From Pseudomonas sp. HS6 (lineage in GTDB: Bacteria; Pseudomonadota; Gammaproteobacteria; Pseudomonadales; Pseudomonadaceae), in NCBI RefSeq assembly GCF_023375815.1, contig NZ_CP067412.1, forward strand, positions 5,022,001 to 5,086,000: DNA of 64,000 bases, given 5' to 3'. Below the pieces are notes generated by a model. That model was not told where the DNA came from, did not search any database, and saw only the letters and a program-made list of their open reading frames with translations. Position numbers and translations under genes: made by a program. Of the stretch, positions 18,497-27,824 are shown one piece after another; position 1 is the first letter of the stretch, and every line of letters starts with the position of its first letter.

Positions 18497-20395
18497 ATGC
18501 CCACGACGTTCCATGAGATTCCCCGCAAGCGCCCGACCACGCCCCTGCTCGACCGCGCGAACACGCCGGACGGCCTGCGCCGGTTAGGCGAAGCCGAGCT
18601 GGAAACCCTGGCTGATGAGTTGCGCCTGGAATTGCTCTACACGGTCGGCCAGACCGGTGGGCATTTCGGTGCCGGCCTGGGCGTCATCGAGCTGACTATC
18701 GCGTTGCATTACGTCTTCGACACCCCGGACGACCGGCTGGTGTGGGACGTCGGTCATCAGGCCTATCCGCACAAGATCCTCACCGGTCGCCGCGAGCGCA
18801 TGGAAACCCTGCGCCAGAAGGACGGCATCGCTGCCTTCCCGCGTCGCTCCGAGAGCGAGTACGACACCTTTGGCGTCGGCCACTCCAGCACCTCGATCAG
18901 CGCAGCGCTGGGCATGGCCATCGCCGCCCGCCTGCAGAACAGTGATCGCAAGGCGATTGCCGTGATCGGTGACGGCGCGCTGACCGCCGGCATGGCCTTC
19001 GAGGCGCTGAACCACGCGCCGGAAGTGAACGCCAACATGCTGGTGATCCTCAACGACAACGACATGTCGATCTCGCGCAACGTCGGCGGCCTGTCGAACT
19101 ATCTGGCGAAGATCCTTTCCAGCCGCACTTACGCGAGCATGCGTGAAGGCAGCAAGAAGGTCCTGTCGCGCCTGCCCGGCGCCTGGGAAATCGCCCGTCG
19201 CACCGAAGAATACGCCAAAGGCATGCTGGTTCCCGGCACCCTCTTCGAAGAGCTGGGCTGGAACTACATCGGCCCGATCGATGGCCACGACCTGCCGACC
19301 CTGATCGCCACCCTGCGCAACATGCGCGATCTGAAAGGCCCGCAGTTCCTGCACATCGTCACCAAGAAAGGCAAAGGCTTCGCCCCGGCGGAAGTCGACC
19401 CGATCGGTTACCACGCCATCACCAAGCTCGAACCGCTGGGCGCCCCGGCCGCTGCGCCGAAGAAGGCCGGCGGGCCGAAGTACTCCGGCGTGTTCGGTGA
19501 ATGGCTGTGCGACATGGCCGCTGCCGACCCGCGCCTGGTGGGGATTACCCCGGCGATGAAGGAAGGTTCGGATCTGGTCGCGTTCAGCGAACGCTTCCCG
19601 CTGCGCTACTTCGATGTGGCGATTGCCGAACAGCACGCCGTGACGCTCGCGGCCGGCATGGCCTGCGAAGGCGCGAAACCGGTGGTGGCAATCTACTCGA
19701 CGTTCCTGCAGCGCGGTTACGACCAGTTGGTGCATGACGTCGCGGTGCAGAACCTCGACGTGCTGTTCGCCATCGACCGCGCCGGTCTGGTGGGCGAAGA
19801 CGGCCCGACCCACGCCGGCAGCTTCGATCTGTCGTTCCTGCGCTGCATCCCGGGCATGGTGATCATGACCCCGAGCGATGAAAACGAACTGCGCAAGATG
19901 CTCACCACCGGCCACCTGTACAACGGCCCGGCGGCGGTGCGCTATCCGCGCGGCACCGGCCCGAACGCGGCCATCGAGAAGAACCTCGAGCCGATCGAGA
20001 TCGGCAAGGGCGTGGTTCGTCGTCAGGGCAGTAAAGTCGCCCTGTTGGTGTTCGGCGTGCAACTGGCCGAAGCACTGAACGTCGGCGAAACGCTGGACGC
20101 AACCGTGGTCGACATGCGTTTCGTCAAACCGATGGACGAAGCATTGGTGCGTGAAATCGCCGCCAGCCACGACCTGCTGGTGACCCTCGAAGAGAACGCG
20201 ATCATGGGCGGCGCCGGTGGCGCGGTCAGCGAATTCCTCGCTCGTGAAAACATTCTCAAGTCGGTGCTGCACCTTGGCTTGCCGGACGTTTACGTCGAGC
20301 ACGCCAAACCGGCGCAGATGCTGGCCGAGTGCGGGCTGGACGAGGCCGGGATCGAAGCGGCGGTGCGCGAGCGCCTGACTCTGCTCAACAAGTAA
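18497..20395 (+). CDS. dxs: 1-deoxy-D-xylulose-5-phosphate synthase
   Basis: This 632-residue thiamine-diphosphate enzyme joins pyruvate and glyceraldehyde-3-phosphate, the first step of the MEP isoprenoid pathway and also a feed to thiamine and pyridoxal. The thiamine-diphosphate motif GDGALTAG...NDNDMSIS, the [15 protein letters not shown] segment and YPRGTG are intact and the length is standard. The 91-nt gap after ispA carries TATACC/TATAAC runs just before the start and no strong ribosome site. A transketolase-type enzyme is excluded by these motifs. Confidence 0.98.
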   Translation: MPTTFHEIPRKRPTTPLLDRANTPDGLRRLGEAELETLADELRLELLYTVGQTGGHFGAGLGVIELTIALHYVFDTPDDRLVWDVGHQAYPHKILTGRRERMETLRQKDGIAAFPRRSESEYDTFGVGHSSTSISAALGMAIAARLQNSDRKAIAVIGDGALTAGMAFEALNHAPEVNANMLVILNDNDMSISRNVGGLSNYLAKILSSRTYASMREGSKKVLSRLPGAWEIARRTEEYAKGMLVPGTLFEELGWNYIGPIDGHDLPTLIATLRNMRDLKGPQFLHIVTKKGKGFAPAEVDPIGYHAITKLEPLGAPAAAPKKAGGPKYSGVFGEWLCDMAAADPRLVGITPAMKEGSDLVAFSERFPLRYFDVAIAEQHAVTLAAGMACEGAKPVVAIYSTFLQRGYDQLVHDVAVQNLDVLFAIDRAGLVGEDGPTHAGSFDLSFLRCIPGMVIMTPSDENELRKMLTTGHLYNGPAAVRYPRGTGPNAAIEKNLEPIEIGKGVVRRQGSKVALLVFGVQLAEALNVGETLDATVVDMRFVKPMDEALVREIAASHDLLVTLEENAIMGGAGGAVSEFLARENILKSVLHLGLPDVYVEHAKPAQMLAECGLDEAGIEAAVRERLTLLNK

Positions 20396-20404
20396 TCACC
20401 ATCC

Positions 20405-20496
20405 CTGTGGGAGCGGGCTTGCCCGCGATGGCGTCGGAACATCCAACATTAATGTTGACTGTGACGACCTCATCGCGGGCAAGCCCGCTCCCACAG
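20405..20496. repeat. REP pair (GCGGGCTTGCCCGC type), inverted
   Basis: CTGTGGGAGCGGGCTTGCCC starts the forward copy (20405-20431) and the inverted copy is at 20471-20496; each has an inner palindrome GCGGGC-TT-GCCCGC. This is the usual Pseudomonas REP doublet (REPIN-like). It fills most of the dxs-btuB gap. Confidence 0.9.
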
Positions 20497-20549
20497 TGCT
20501 TTGTGTTGCTGGAAATTTTGTGTACACCTGAAAGATCAATGGACTGCCG

Positions 20550-22433
20550 ATGAACCTCTCGCGTCTCGCCCTGCCCCTCCTGCTGCTGCCATCCGCCAAC
20601 ACCCTCGCCGACACTTTCGAGCGCGATCAGGCCCTGAAACTGCCGGACATGCTGATCAGCGCCAACCGCCAGGTGGAAGCACGCAACGACAGCAGTGCCG
20701 CCAACACCGTGTTCACCCGTGAAGACATCGAACGTCTGCAACCGAGCAACGTCACCGACCTGCTGCAACGGGTTCCGGGCGTGCAAGTGGCACAAACCGG
20801 CGGGCGCGGCAGCCTGCCCGGGATCTACATTCGCGGCACGCAGTCGGCGCAAAGCCTGGTGCTGGTCGATGGCCAGCGCATCGGCAACTCCACTTCCGGC
20901 GACAGCAACCTGCAACACCTGAACATCGAGCAGATCGAACGCGTCGAAGTGCTGCGCGGTTCGCGCTCGGTGATCTACGGCAGCGATGCGATTGGCGGGG
21001 TGATTCAGATCTTCACCCGGCGCGGCGGCGAACAAGGATTGCAGCCTCGGATGCATATCGGATTTGGTAGCAACCAGACTTGGGAGCGCAGTGTCGGCCT
21101 GTCCGGCGGTGATGAGAAAACCCGCTTCAATCTCGGCGCCAGCCTCGATGAAACCGCCGGGATCGACCGCACTCACGAGTCCTATCCCAGTGACAGCGAC
21201 CACGACGCCTATCGCAACAAATCCATCAGCCTGAGCCTCAGCCATGCGCTGACCGATGACATCGAAGTCGGCGTCAACCTGCTGGATAACCGTGGCAAAA
21301 GCGAGTTCGACAACCCGTTCGGGCGCTTCGACCCGGTGACTTTCGACTCACTCCAGCAGCAGCCCTACAGCGACTTCACCGTCAGCAGTTTCAGCAGCTA
21401 CATCGACGCGCGGATCAACGAGCGCTGGAAGTCGCGCCTGGAGCTCGGCCACAGCGAAAACCGTGAGAAGTCCTTCGACAAGCTCAGCGACGAACGCTCG
21501 GTGTTCAACACCTACCGTGACTCGGTGACCTGGCAGAACGACCTTACCCTCGATGCACGCAACAGCCTGATCCTCGGTGGCGACTGGTACGAGGACCGGG
21601 TCAACAGCAGCACCGCGTTTGACGAGGACAGCCGCTGGAACCGCGCCGCGTTCATCCAGCATCGTTTCCAGGCCGACAGTTTCTCCACTGAACTTGGCCT
21701 GCGCCGCGACGATAACCAGCAGTTCGGCGGTCAGAACAGTTGGAGCGGCACGCTGACATTGCCGGTCAACCCGGACAACGATCTGCTGCTCAGCTACAGC
21801 GAAGGCTTCCGTGCACCGACCTTCAACGACCTGTATTACCCGGACTTCAGCAACCCGGATCTGAAACCGGAAACCTCGAAAAGCTACGAACTGCAATGGC
21901 GCAGCCAGTTGAGCGACAGCAGCCGCCTCGAAGCCTCGCTGTATCGGACCGATCTGGAAGACGCGATCATCTTCGGCAGCCACTCACGCCCGGAAAACGT
22001 CGCTTCGGCGCGGATCAACGGCTTTGAGGCAGCGCTGAAACAGGAACTGCTGGGCTGGCAGAGCAACCTCGGCGTGGCGATCATCGATCCCCGCGACCGC
22101 GACACCGGCCACACCCTGGCGCGCCGTGCGCGCCGGACGCTTAGCTGGGATCTGGATCGACAATTCGACCTTCTCGGTTTAGGCGCCAGTTGGCAAGCCG
22201 TCAGCAGCAGTTATGACGACCTGAAAAATCAGCAACCATTGGGTGGTTATGCGCTGCTCGGACTGCGCAGCAGTTGGGCGCTGAACCGCGAAATCAAGCT
22301 GGATTTCAAGGTGGATAACTTGCTGGACAAGGGTTACAGCCGGGCGCTGTACAGCCATGACGGCAGTCAGTATGGCTATCGCGAGGAAGGTCGGGCATTC
22401 ATGTTCGGCGTGACCTGGACGCCGCAGCTCTGA
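20550..22433 (+). CDS. btuB: TonB-dependent vitamin B12 outer-membrane receptor
   Basis: This 627-residue protein imports cobalamin through the outer membrane using TonB energy. A signal peptide ends near NTLA; a TonB-box-like segment (LPDMLISANR) precedes the plug (VFTREDIERLQPSNVTDLLQRVPGV, GGRGSLPGIYIRG, VIYGSDAIGGVIQIFT), then a 22-strand barrel ends in a terminal aromatic-rich strand (GVTWTPQL). The family and length fit BtuB. Only about 150 nt precede it and most is REP, so a full cobalamin riboswitch does not fit there. The convergent gene btuF supports B12 specificity. Confidence 0.9.
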   Translation: MNLSRLALPLLLLPSANTLADTFERDQALKLPDMLISANRQVEARNDSSAANTVFTREDIERLQPSNVTDLLQRVPGVQVAQTGGRGSLPGIYIRGTQSAQSLVLVDGQRIGNSTSGDSNLQHLNIEQIERVEVLRGSRSVIYGSDAIGGVIQIFTRRGGEQGLQPRMHIGFGSNQTWERSVGLSGGDEKTRFNLGASLDETAGIDRTHESYPSDSDHDAYRNKSISLSLSHALTDDIEVGVNLLDNRGKSEFDNPFGRFDPVTFDSLQQQPYSDFTVSSFSSYIDARINERWKSRLELGHSENREKSFDKLSDERSVFNTYRDSVTWQNDLTLDARNSLILGGDWYEDRVNSSTAFDEDSRWNRAAFIQHRFQADSFSTELGLRRDDNQQFGGQNSWSGTLTLPVNPDNDLLLSYSEGFRAPTFNDLYYPDFSNPDLKPETSKSYELQWRSQLSDSSRLEASLYRTDLEDAIIFGSHSRPENVASARINGFEAALKQELLGWQSNLGVAIIDPRDRDTGHTLARRARRTLSWDLDRQFDLLGLGASWQAVSSSYDDLKNQQPLGGYALLGLRSSWALNREIKLDFKVDNLLDKGYSRALYSHDGSQYGYREEGRAFMFGVTWTPQL

Positions 22434-22462
22434 TCCAGAATTTTCGCTGCTTTGACGGGCCT

Positions 22463-22526
22463 CATCGCGAGCAAGCTCGCTCCCACAGGTTCAGCGTAAT
22501 CCCTGTGGGAGCGAGCTTGCTCGCGA
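22463..22526. repeat. REP pair (GCGAGCTTGCTCGC type), inverted
   Basis: An inverted copy (22463-22489) and a forward copy (22503-22526) with inner palindrome GCGAGC-TT-GCTCGC lie between the convergent btuB and btuF. The spacing is short (13 nt), so the pair could fold into one long hairpin and act as a bidirectional terminator. Confidence 0.88.
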
Positions 22527-22542
22527 AATAGACGCCGAGGTC

Positions 22543-23343
22543 TCAGCGGTCCGGCGCAATCAGCAGGCAGAGTTTGGCGGTCGCCTCGATCATCTGCCCG
22601 CTCGGACGCTCCAGGCCTTTGTCGGTGACCAGCAGCAACTGCCCGTGCTTGACCGCCGCCACCTGCGACCAGGCGTTCCATGCGTTCAGTTGCGATTGAT
22701 CGCTGGCCAGAATCACTTCGGGGTCACGCTGTAAAACGGCTTCGATGCTCACCTGCGGCGCCGGCAGCGTCAGGTCGGCAAACACGTTGCGTGCGCCGCA
22801 CACCTCAAGCGCATCACTGATGATCTGCCCGCCACCGACGGTGTACAGCGGCTTGTCCCAGACTTGATAGAACACCCGCAGCGGCGTTTCCCGTCGGTAG
22901 CGTTGGCGCAGCTCGTCGAGCTTGCGCCGCAACCCGGTCGCCCGCTCAACTCCACGCTCAGGACGACCAAGCTGCGCAGCAATAGCTTCGATCTGCTTGG
23001 TCAACTGCTCGAGACTGTGAGGTTCGGCAACGAAGGTCGGGATATTCAGGCGCTTGAGCTGATCGCGCTGGGCCGGGCCGACACTGCCGGGCCACAACAG
23101 CAACAAGTCAGGCTTGAGGCTGAGCAGCCGCTCAATATCGAGCTGGCCATAACGGCCCACCGAAGGTACATCCTTGATCGCAGACGGCCGGTCACCGGCA
23201 TCCAGCACGCCCACCAACAGGTCGGCCGAATCCAGCTCGACGACGATTTCAGACAGGGATGGCGCGAGGCTGACCACGCGCAGGGCGGCCAGGGCTTCAC
23301 TGCTGACGGCCAGCAGCAGAACCGCCAGCCAGAGACGGCGCAT
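22543..23343 (-). CDS. btuF: Periplasmic cobalamin-binding protein (BtuF-like)
   Basis: This 266-residue protein has a signal peptide (LWLAVLLLAVSSEALA) and a class III solute-binding (BtuF/TroA-type) fold: RVVSLAPSLSEIVVEL, VGRYGQLDIERLLSLKPDLLLLW and the helix-lobe second half. It should deliver B12 to the BtuCD importer, which is not in the window. The ATG at 23343 shares one base with the stop of the upstream membrane-protein gene (TGATG); longer starts would overlap that gene heavily. Confidence 0.88.
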   Translation of the reverse strand: MRRLWLAVLLLAVSSEALAALRVVSLAPSLSEIVVELDSADLLVGVLDAGDRPSAIKDVPSVGRYGQLDIERLLSLKPDLLLLWPGSVGPAQRDQLKRLNIPTFVAEPHSLEQLTKQIEAIAAQLGRPERGVERATGLRRKLDELRQRYRRETPLRVFYQVWDKPLYTVGGGQIISDALEVCGARNVFADLTLPAPQVSIEAVLQRDPEVILASDQSQLNAWNAWSQVAAVKHGQLLLVTDKGLERPSGQMIEATAKLCLLIAPDR

Positions 23344-23762
23344 CAACCGAGTTGACGCGGAATACGGTAGAGGTAGAACAGCACCGCCGTGGACAGCGCC
23401 AGCAACATCAGCGGAACGGCTTCGAGGCCGACGAACACCGCCAGTGCGCCGATCCAGGCCGGTAATCCTGCGGCCAGAAACGCCGTGCGACGACGAGCTG
23501 CAAGGGCAATCCACGCAGCGGGTTCTTCAGGGGTATCGAGAGCTTTTTGCGTGGCGATCAGCGCATGTTTGTAGCGGCCGAAAAACTTCAGGCTGACAAA
23601 CATCGACGCCACGCCGGCAATGAACAACGGCATCGCCAGCACCGGCAGGATGGCTTCGCTTTCGCCGAACACGGCGTTGAGCACGAACAGCGGCACCAGT
23701 GCCAGCGCCAGGTATTTCCACCAGGCGACTGACAGACGGCGCCGCACCTGCCCCCGGGTCAC
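23343..23762 (-). CDS. Small integral membrane protein of unknown function
   Basis: This 139-residue protein has four likely membrane helices: [54 protein letters not shown] and [17 protein letters not shown], with a positively charged N-terminus. I recognise no domain. It starts 4 nt within the ribA end (GTGA-like overlap) and its stop overlaps the btuF start, so it is part of a ribA-membrane protein-btuF transcript. Confidence 0.75.
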   Translation of the reverse strand: MTRGQVRRRLSVAWWKYLALALVPLFVLNAVFGESEAILPVLAMPLFIAGVASMFVSLKFFGRYKHALIATQKALDTPEEPAAWIALAARRRTAFLAAGLPAWIGALAVFVGLEAVPLMLLALSTAVLFYLYRIPRQLG

Positions 23763-24376
23763 GCCCGGTCTACCTCGCCCTGATGCTCGTTGCCCATCAT
23801 GTGGTCGAGTTTGCTGGCCTTGGTCGCCAGGTAGAGTTTGTTGTGCGGGTTGTGGCCGGTGTGCAGCGGCACGCGCTCGGCGACGACAATGTTCATGTCG
23901 GTCAGGGCTTTGACCTTGCGCGGGTTGTTGGTCATCAGGCGCAGGGATTTCACGCCCAGATGCTCAAGCATCGGCAGGCACATGGCGTAGTCACGCTGGT
24001 CGGCAGCAAAGCCCAGACGCTCGTTGGCTTCAACGGTGTCGGCGCCGCCGTCCTGCAATTCGTAGGCACGGATCTTGTTCAGCAGGCCAATGCCACGGCC
24101 TTCCTGACGCAGGTACAGCAACACGCCACGACCTTCACGGGCGATCGCCTTGAGGGCGGCCTCCAGCTGCGAGCCGCAGTCGCAACGCTGACTGAACAAG
24201 GCATCGCCGGTCAGGCATTCGGAGTGCAACCGGCCGAGTACCGGGGCACCGTCGGCAATCTCACCCAGGCTCAGCACAACGTGCTCGCGGCCGGTGGCTT
24301 CATCGAGAAAACCGTGCATGGTGAATTGCGCAAAAGGCGTTGGCAGCTTGGAAGCGGCGACAAAAACGACAGGCAC
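23759..24376 (-). CDS. ribA: GTP cyclohydrolase II
   Basis: This 205-residue zinc enzyme opens GTP to 2,5-diamino-6-ribosylamino-4-pyrimidinone phosphate, the first step of riboflavin synthesis. The zinc ligands are visible as CLTGD...RCDCG, followed by [11 protein letters not shown] and the tyrosine-containing [12 protein letters not shown]. It starts with GTG, with AGGAG 10 nt upstream. This stand-alone copy appears to supply the activity missing from the ribBA fusion downstream in the window (27825-28916). Confidence 0.96.
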   Translation of the reverse strand: MPVVFVAASKLPTPFAQFTMHGFLDEATGREHVVLSLGEIADGAPVLGRLHSECLTGDALFSQRCDCGSQLEAALKAIAREGRGVLLYLRQEGRGIGLLNKIRAYELQDGGADTVEANERLGFAADQRDYAMCLPMLEHLGVKSLRLMTNNPRKVKALTDMNIVVAERVPLHTGHNPHNKLYLATKASKLDHMMGNEHQGEVDRA

Positions 24377-24509
24377 CGGTGTGCTCCTGATCTAAAAAGT
24401 CTGAAGATTCGCTGGGCGGCATTGTAACAGCAGGTTCCTGCAGGTGCTTAGGCTGAATTATCGGCCATAACGATCAAAAAGTTTGATAACAGGCCCGAGA
24501 TCATCGCGT

Positions 24510-25247
24510 TTACTCGAACGGATACGGCTGTTTCCAGTGCTCGAAGATCGGTTTCAGCTCGCCGCTTTTCACCAGTTGTTCCATGCGCTGGTCGTAGATC
24601 GACATCAGTGCGCGGGCCTGCGGGGTGTCGGCGAAGCCGAGGTACAGCGGCAATTCCGCCAGATGCGAGTAATGGTATTGCGAAGGGTCGGCGGCGTTTC
24701 TCACCACTGCTTCGATTTCAGTCAGGGCATCGATGTAGTAATCCGCCCGCCCCTGCTTGAGCATCGACAGGATTCCGGTGCGGCGTTCGATCTGGTTGAA
24801 GCGCTTGACGTTCGGCAGGTAGGTTTCATAACGATAACCCCGCACCCAGGCCAGTCGGTACTTGCCTAGGTTCGCCTGGGTCGGCGACGGATTGCTGGCA
24901 AGACCAAGGGCGTAGATGTGGTCGGAGTCGAAGTTCCATTTCGGGTACAGCACCTGCTCGGCTTCACCGCGATAGGAGCCGACCAGCGCGTCGACTTCCT
25001 TCAGTTGCACCAGGCCCACCGAGCGGGTGTACGGCACAGAGCGAATGTCCAGGGTCACGCCGGCCGGTTCGAAGACTTTGCGCAACACGTCCCAGCCCAG
25101 ACCATGGCCGTCGGCGGCGGTGTAGTCTTCCCATTCTTCGCTGGCGAGGTGAATGACCGACGGCGGTGCGTCCTGCGCCTGTGCCACCGCACCGGCCAGT
25201 ACACCCAGCAGGGTAAAAACCAGTACCGCCAACCCGCGTCGAGCCAT
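24510..25247 (-). CDS. Periplasmic solute-binding protein, SBP_bac_3 type
   Basis: This 245-residue protein has a signal peptide (GLAVLVFTLLGVLAGAVAQAQ) and an amino-acid-type periplasmic binding fold (SEEWEDYTAADGHGLGWDVLRKVFEPAGV, RADYYIDALTEIEAVV, LYLGFADT). No membrane or ATPase component is adjacent, so it may be a sensor or orphan binding protein. I used the ATG at 25247 because GAGGG lies 8 nt upstream; an ATG at 25262 is possible. It follows pgpA by 28 nt. The ligand is unknown. Confidence 0.8.
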   Translation of the reverse strand: MARRGLAVLVFTLLGVLAGAVAQAQDAPPSVIHLASEEWEDYTAADGHGLGWDVLRKVFEPAGVTLDIRSVPYTRSVGLVQLKEVDALVGSYRGEAEQVLYPKWNFDSDHIYALGLASNPSPTQANLGKYRLAWVRGYRYETYLPNVKRFNQIERRTGILSMLKQGRADYYIDALTEIEAVVRNAADPSQYHYSHLAELPLYLGFADTPQARALMSIYDQRMEQLVKSGELKPIFEHWKQPYPFE

Positions 25248-25275
25248 CCCTGTGTCCCTCATCCACGCCTTGAAA

Positions 25276-25779
25276 TCAGGCGAAAATCCACACCAGTCCC
25301 TGCATCGCCAGCCAGGCGAACACGCCCGCCAGCACGTCGTCGAGCATAATGCCGACGCCGCCATGCACATGCCGGTCGATCCAGCGGATCGGCCATGGCT
25401 TGAGGATGTCGAAGAAGCGGAACATCAAGAACCCGGCGAGCAACCAGTACCAGCCTTCCGGCACCAGCCACAGGGTGATCCACATCCCGACCATTTCGTC
25501 CCAGACGATGCCTTCGTGGTCGTGTACCCGCAGATCGTCGGCGACCTTGCCGCACAGCCAGAAGCCGAACAGCATGGTGATCCCGAGCATCAGCCAGTAA
25601 CCCCAGTCGGGCAACATCTGCCACAACGGAATAAAGGGTAGCGCAACTAACGAACCCCACGTGCCCGGTGCTTTCGGCAAGGTGCCGGAACCGAAGCCGA
25701 ACGCGAGGAAGTGCCAGGGGTTGCGCCAGACCGACGGCGGAACGAACTCGCCGGGAACCTGTTTCGGGTGATCTGTCAC
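25276..25779 (-). CDS. pgpA: Phosphatidylglycerophosphatase A
   Basis: This 167-residue membrane enzyme removes phosphate from phosphatidylglycerophosphate to give phosphatidylglycerol. PgpA family marks are GSGTLPKAPGTWGSL, VWDEMVGMWI, MFRFFDILKPWPI and the C-terminal GIMLDDVLAGV, together with several hydrophobic helices. Its start overlaps the thiL stop (ATGA), which is the usual thiL-pgpA pairing. Confidence 0.96.
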   Translation of the reverse strand: MTDHPKQVPGEFVPPSVWRNPWHFLAFGFGSGTLPKAPGTWGSLVALPFIPLWQMLPDWGYWLMLGITMLFGFWLCGKVADDLRVHDHEGIVWDEMVGMWITLWLVPEGWYWLLAGFLMFRFFDILKPWPIRWIDRHVHGGVGIMLDDVLAGVFAWLAMQGLVWIFA

Positions 25780-26741
25780 GGTGACTCCTGAAAATGTTGA
25801 TAACCCCGGATTTGCGGGGTGATGTCGTGCCCGTCGCGATCCAGCAGCACCACGCCCTGCCCCTCTGCCACGCGCCCGATCACATGGATCGGCCAGCCAT
25901 CGGCCAGCAGCGTCGGCAACTCGACGGACGGCAGCGTAAACGCCAGCACGTAATCATCGCCACCGCTCAACGCTGCACGTTCGGCACCGCGCTGACCGAG
26001 AAACGCCACCAACGCGTCCGACAACGGCACGCGCTCACGCTCGACTTCGAGGCGAACCTTCGAGGCCAGTGCGATGTGACCGCAATCGGCGAGCAGGCCA
26101 TCGGAGATATCCAGCGCCGAAGTGGCCTTGCCACGCAAGGCCTGACCGAGGGCCAGTTGCGGTTGCGGCGACCAGTAATGATCGAGCAGCGGCTGGGCGA
26201 TGTGCAGCTCCGCATCACGCTGACCAAGCACCAGCGGCAACGCCCCAGCGGCATTGCCCAGTTCGCCGCCGACGCACAACAGATCGCCCGGCTGCGCGCC
26301 GCTGCGGGTCAGTGCCTGTCCGGCCGGGACGCGCCCGAACACGGTGACAGTCAGGCTCAACGGCCCACGGGTGGTATCACCGCCGACCAGCGCCACGCTG
26401 CAGCTTTGTGCCATACGGTTCAAACCACGGGCATAGGCTTGCAGCCAATCGGCGGTCACCGTCGGCAAGGTCAGGGCAAGGGTAAAGGCAACGGGCGTGG
26501 CGCCCATGGCAGCGAGATCGCTGACCGCCACGGCCAGCGAGCGCTGACCGAGCAGAAACGGATCGCAGGGATCGGCGAAATGCACGCCGGCCACCAGCGT
26601 ATCGGTGGAAATCGCCAGCTGCTCCCCGGAAGGAACCGCCAGCAAGGCGCAGTCGTCGCCGATCCCCAGTGCAACGCCCTCGCCGCCCTGCGCACAAGGC
26701 GCGGCGGCGAAGAAATTGCGGATCAGCTCAAACTCGCCCAT
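25776..26741 (-). CDS. thiL: Thiamine-monophosphate kinase
   Basis: This 321-residue enzyme phosphorylates thiamine monophosphate to thiamine diphosphate, the cofactor of Dxs. The family begins with GEFELIRNFF and shows the Mg/ATP motifs GIGDDCALL, STDTLVAGVHF, LAAMGATPVAF, VGGDTTRG and SALDISDGL. The gene lies 18 nt after nusB and overlaps pgpA, as in many proteobacteria. Confidence 0.97.
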   Translation of the reverse strand: MGEFELIRNFFAAAPCAQGGEGVALGIGDDCALLAVPSGEQLAISTDTLVAGVHFADPCDPFLLGQRSLAVAVSDLAAMGATPVAFTLALTLPTVTADWLQAYARGLNRMAQSCSVALVGGDTTRGPLSLTVTVFGRVPAGQALTRSGAQPGDLLCVGGELGNAAGALPLVLGQRDAELHIAQPLLDHYWSPQPQLALGQALRGKATSALDISDGLLADCGHIALASKVRLEVERERVPLSDALVAFLGQRGAERAALSGGDDYVLAFTLPSVELPTLLADGWPIHVIGRVAEGQGVVLLDRDGHDITPQIRGYQHFQESP

Positions 26742-26759
26742 TGCGATATCAAGCGCTGA

Positions 26760-27260
26760 TCAGCGCTTGAACGCCTTGACTTCAGCTTCACGCAGGCGCG
26801 GAGCCAGCTTGTCGAGAACGCCGTTGACGAACTTGTGGCCGTCGGTGGAACCGAACACTTTGGCCAGTTCGATACCTTCGTTGATCACAACGCGGTACGG
26901 CACGTCGACGCGCTTGAGCAGTTCCCAGGTGGACAGGCGCAGAACCGCCAGTTCAACCGGGTCCAGCTCTTCGATCGCCAGATCCAGGCAAGGCGTGAGC
27001 GCGTTGTCGATTTCGGTGCGGCTGGCCGGAACCCCGTGCAGGATTTCGCGGAAATACGCGCCATCGACATCGGTAAAATCGTTATCGACCCGGAATTGCG
27101 CTTCGATCTCGTTCAGCGAAGCCTTGGCCATGTGCCATTGATACAGAGCCTGAGTCGCGAGCTGACGGGCTTCGCGGCGCTTGACGCTCTTCGATGGCTT
27201 GCCGGCATCCGCAGGTTTCGGATCGCGCGGGTTGAAACGATCGCTTTCGTCGCTAATCAC
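26760..27260 (-). CDS. nusB: Transcription antitermination factor NusB
   Basis: This 166-residue RNA-binding protein works with NusE (S10) on boxA in rRNA leader antitermination. It shows the helical NusB fold: [60 protein letters not shown] charged N-terminal extension of about 25 residues precedes the core. It starts with GTG overlapping the ribH stop (GTGA). Confidence 0.96.
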   Translation of the reverse strand: MISDESDRFNPRDPKPADAGKPSKSVKRREARQLATQALYQWHMAKASLNEIEAQFRVDNDFTDVDGAYFREILHGVPASRTEIDNALTPCLDLAIEELDPVELAVLRLSTWELLKRVDVPYRVVINEGIELAKVFGSTDGHKFVNGVLDKLAPRLREAEVKAFKR

Positions 27261-27733
27261 TTGGCCTCCAACTGCGCCAGCAGGCTGACCATTTCCAGAG
27301 CGGACAGGGCAGCTTCAGCACCTTTGTTGCCGGCTTTGGTGCCGGAACGTTCGATGGCTTGCTCGATGGAATCAACGGTCAGGACGCCGAAAGCGACCGG
27401 TACGCCGAACTCCATGGACACCTGGGCCAGGCCCTTGGTGCACTCGCCAGCCACGTATTCGAAGTGCGGAGTGCCGCCACGAATGACCGCGCCCAGGGCG
27501 ATGATTGCTGCGAACTCGCCTTTCTGGGCGACTTTTTGCGCAACCAGCGGGATTTCGAAGGCGCCAGGTGCGCGGATGATGGTGATGTCGCTTTCGCTCA
27601 CGCCGTGGCGAACCAGGGCATCAACTGCACCGCTGACCAGGCTTTCAACCACGAAGCTGTTGAAACGGCCTACTACCAAAGCGTAGCGGCCTTTAGGGGC
27701 GATGAAGGTACCTTCGATGGTCTTCAGGGTCAT
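27257..27733 (-). CDS. ribH: 6,7-dimethyl-8-ribityllumazine synthase
   Basis: This 158-residue enzyme condenses the RibD product with 3,4-dihydroxy-2-butanone-4-phosphate; it forms a shell-like oligomer. Conserved parts are [27 protein letters not shown] and [16 protein letters not shown]. Called ribE in P. aeruginosa. It overlaps nusB and follows ribBA by 91 nt. Confidence 0.97.
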   Translation of the reverse strand: MTLKTIEGTFIAPKGRYALVVGRFNSFVVESLVSGAVDALVRHGVSESDITIIRAPGAFEIPLVAQKVAQKGEFAAIIALGAVIRGGTPHFEYVAGECTKGLAQVSMEFGVPVAFGVLTVDSIEQAIERSGTKAGNKGAEAALSALEMVSLLAQLEAK

Positions 27734-27755
27734 TCGTCAGATCTCTTAAAGAGCC

Positions 27756-27778
27756 GGGACGCGTCTGTTTCGCGTCCC
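27756..27778 (-). promoter_or_regulatory. Perfect hairpin between ribBA and ribH
   Basis: GGGACGCG (27756-27763) and CGCGTCCC (27771-27778) pair perfectly with a 7-nt loop in the only sizeable gap of the rib-nusB string. On the minus strand the hairpin is followed by GGCTCTTTAAG, a poor T-run, so a partial terminator or attenuator is as likely as a processing site. Confidence 0.45.
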
Positions 27779-27824
27779 TCAGTGATTTATTTGCCGCGAA
27801 TTCGGGTCCGGAAACAACCGGTCA

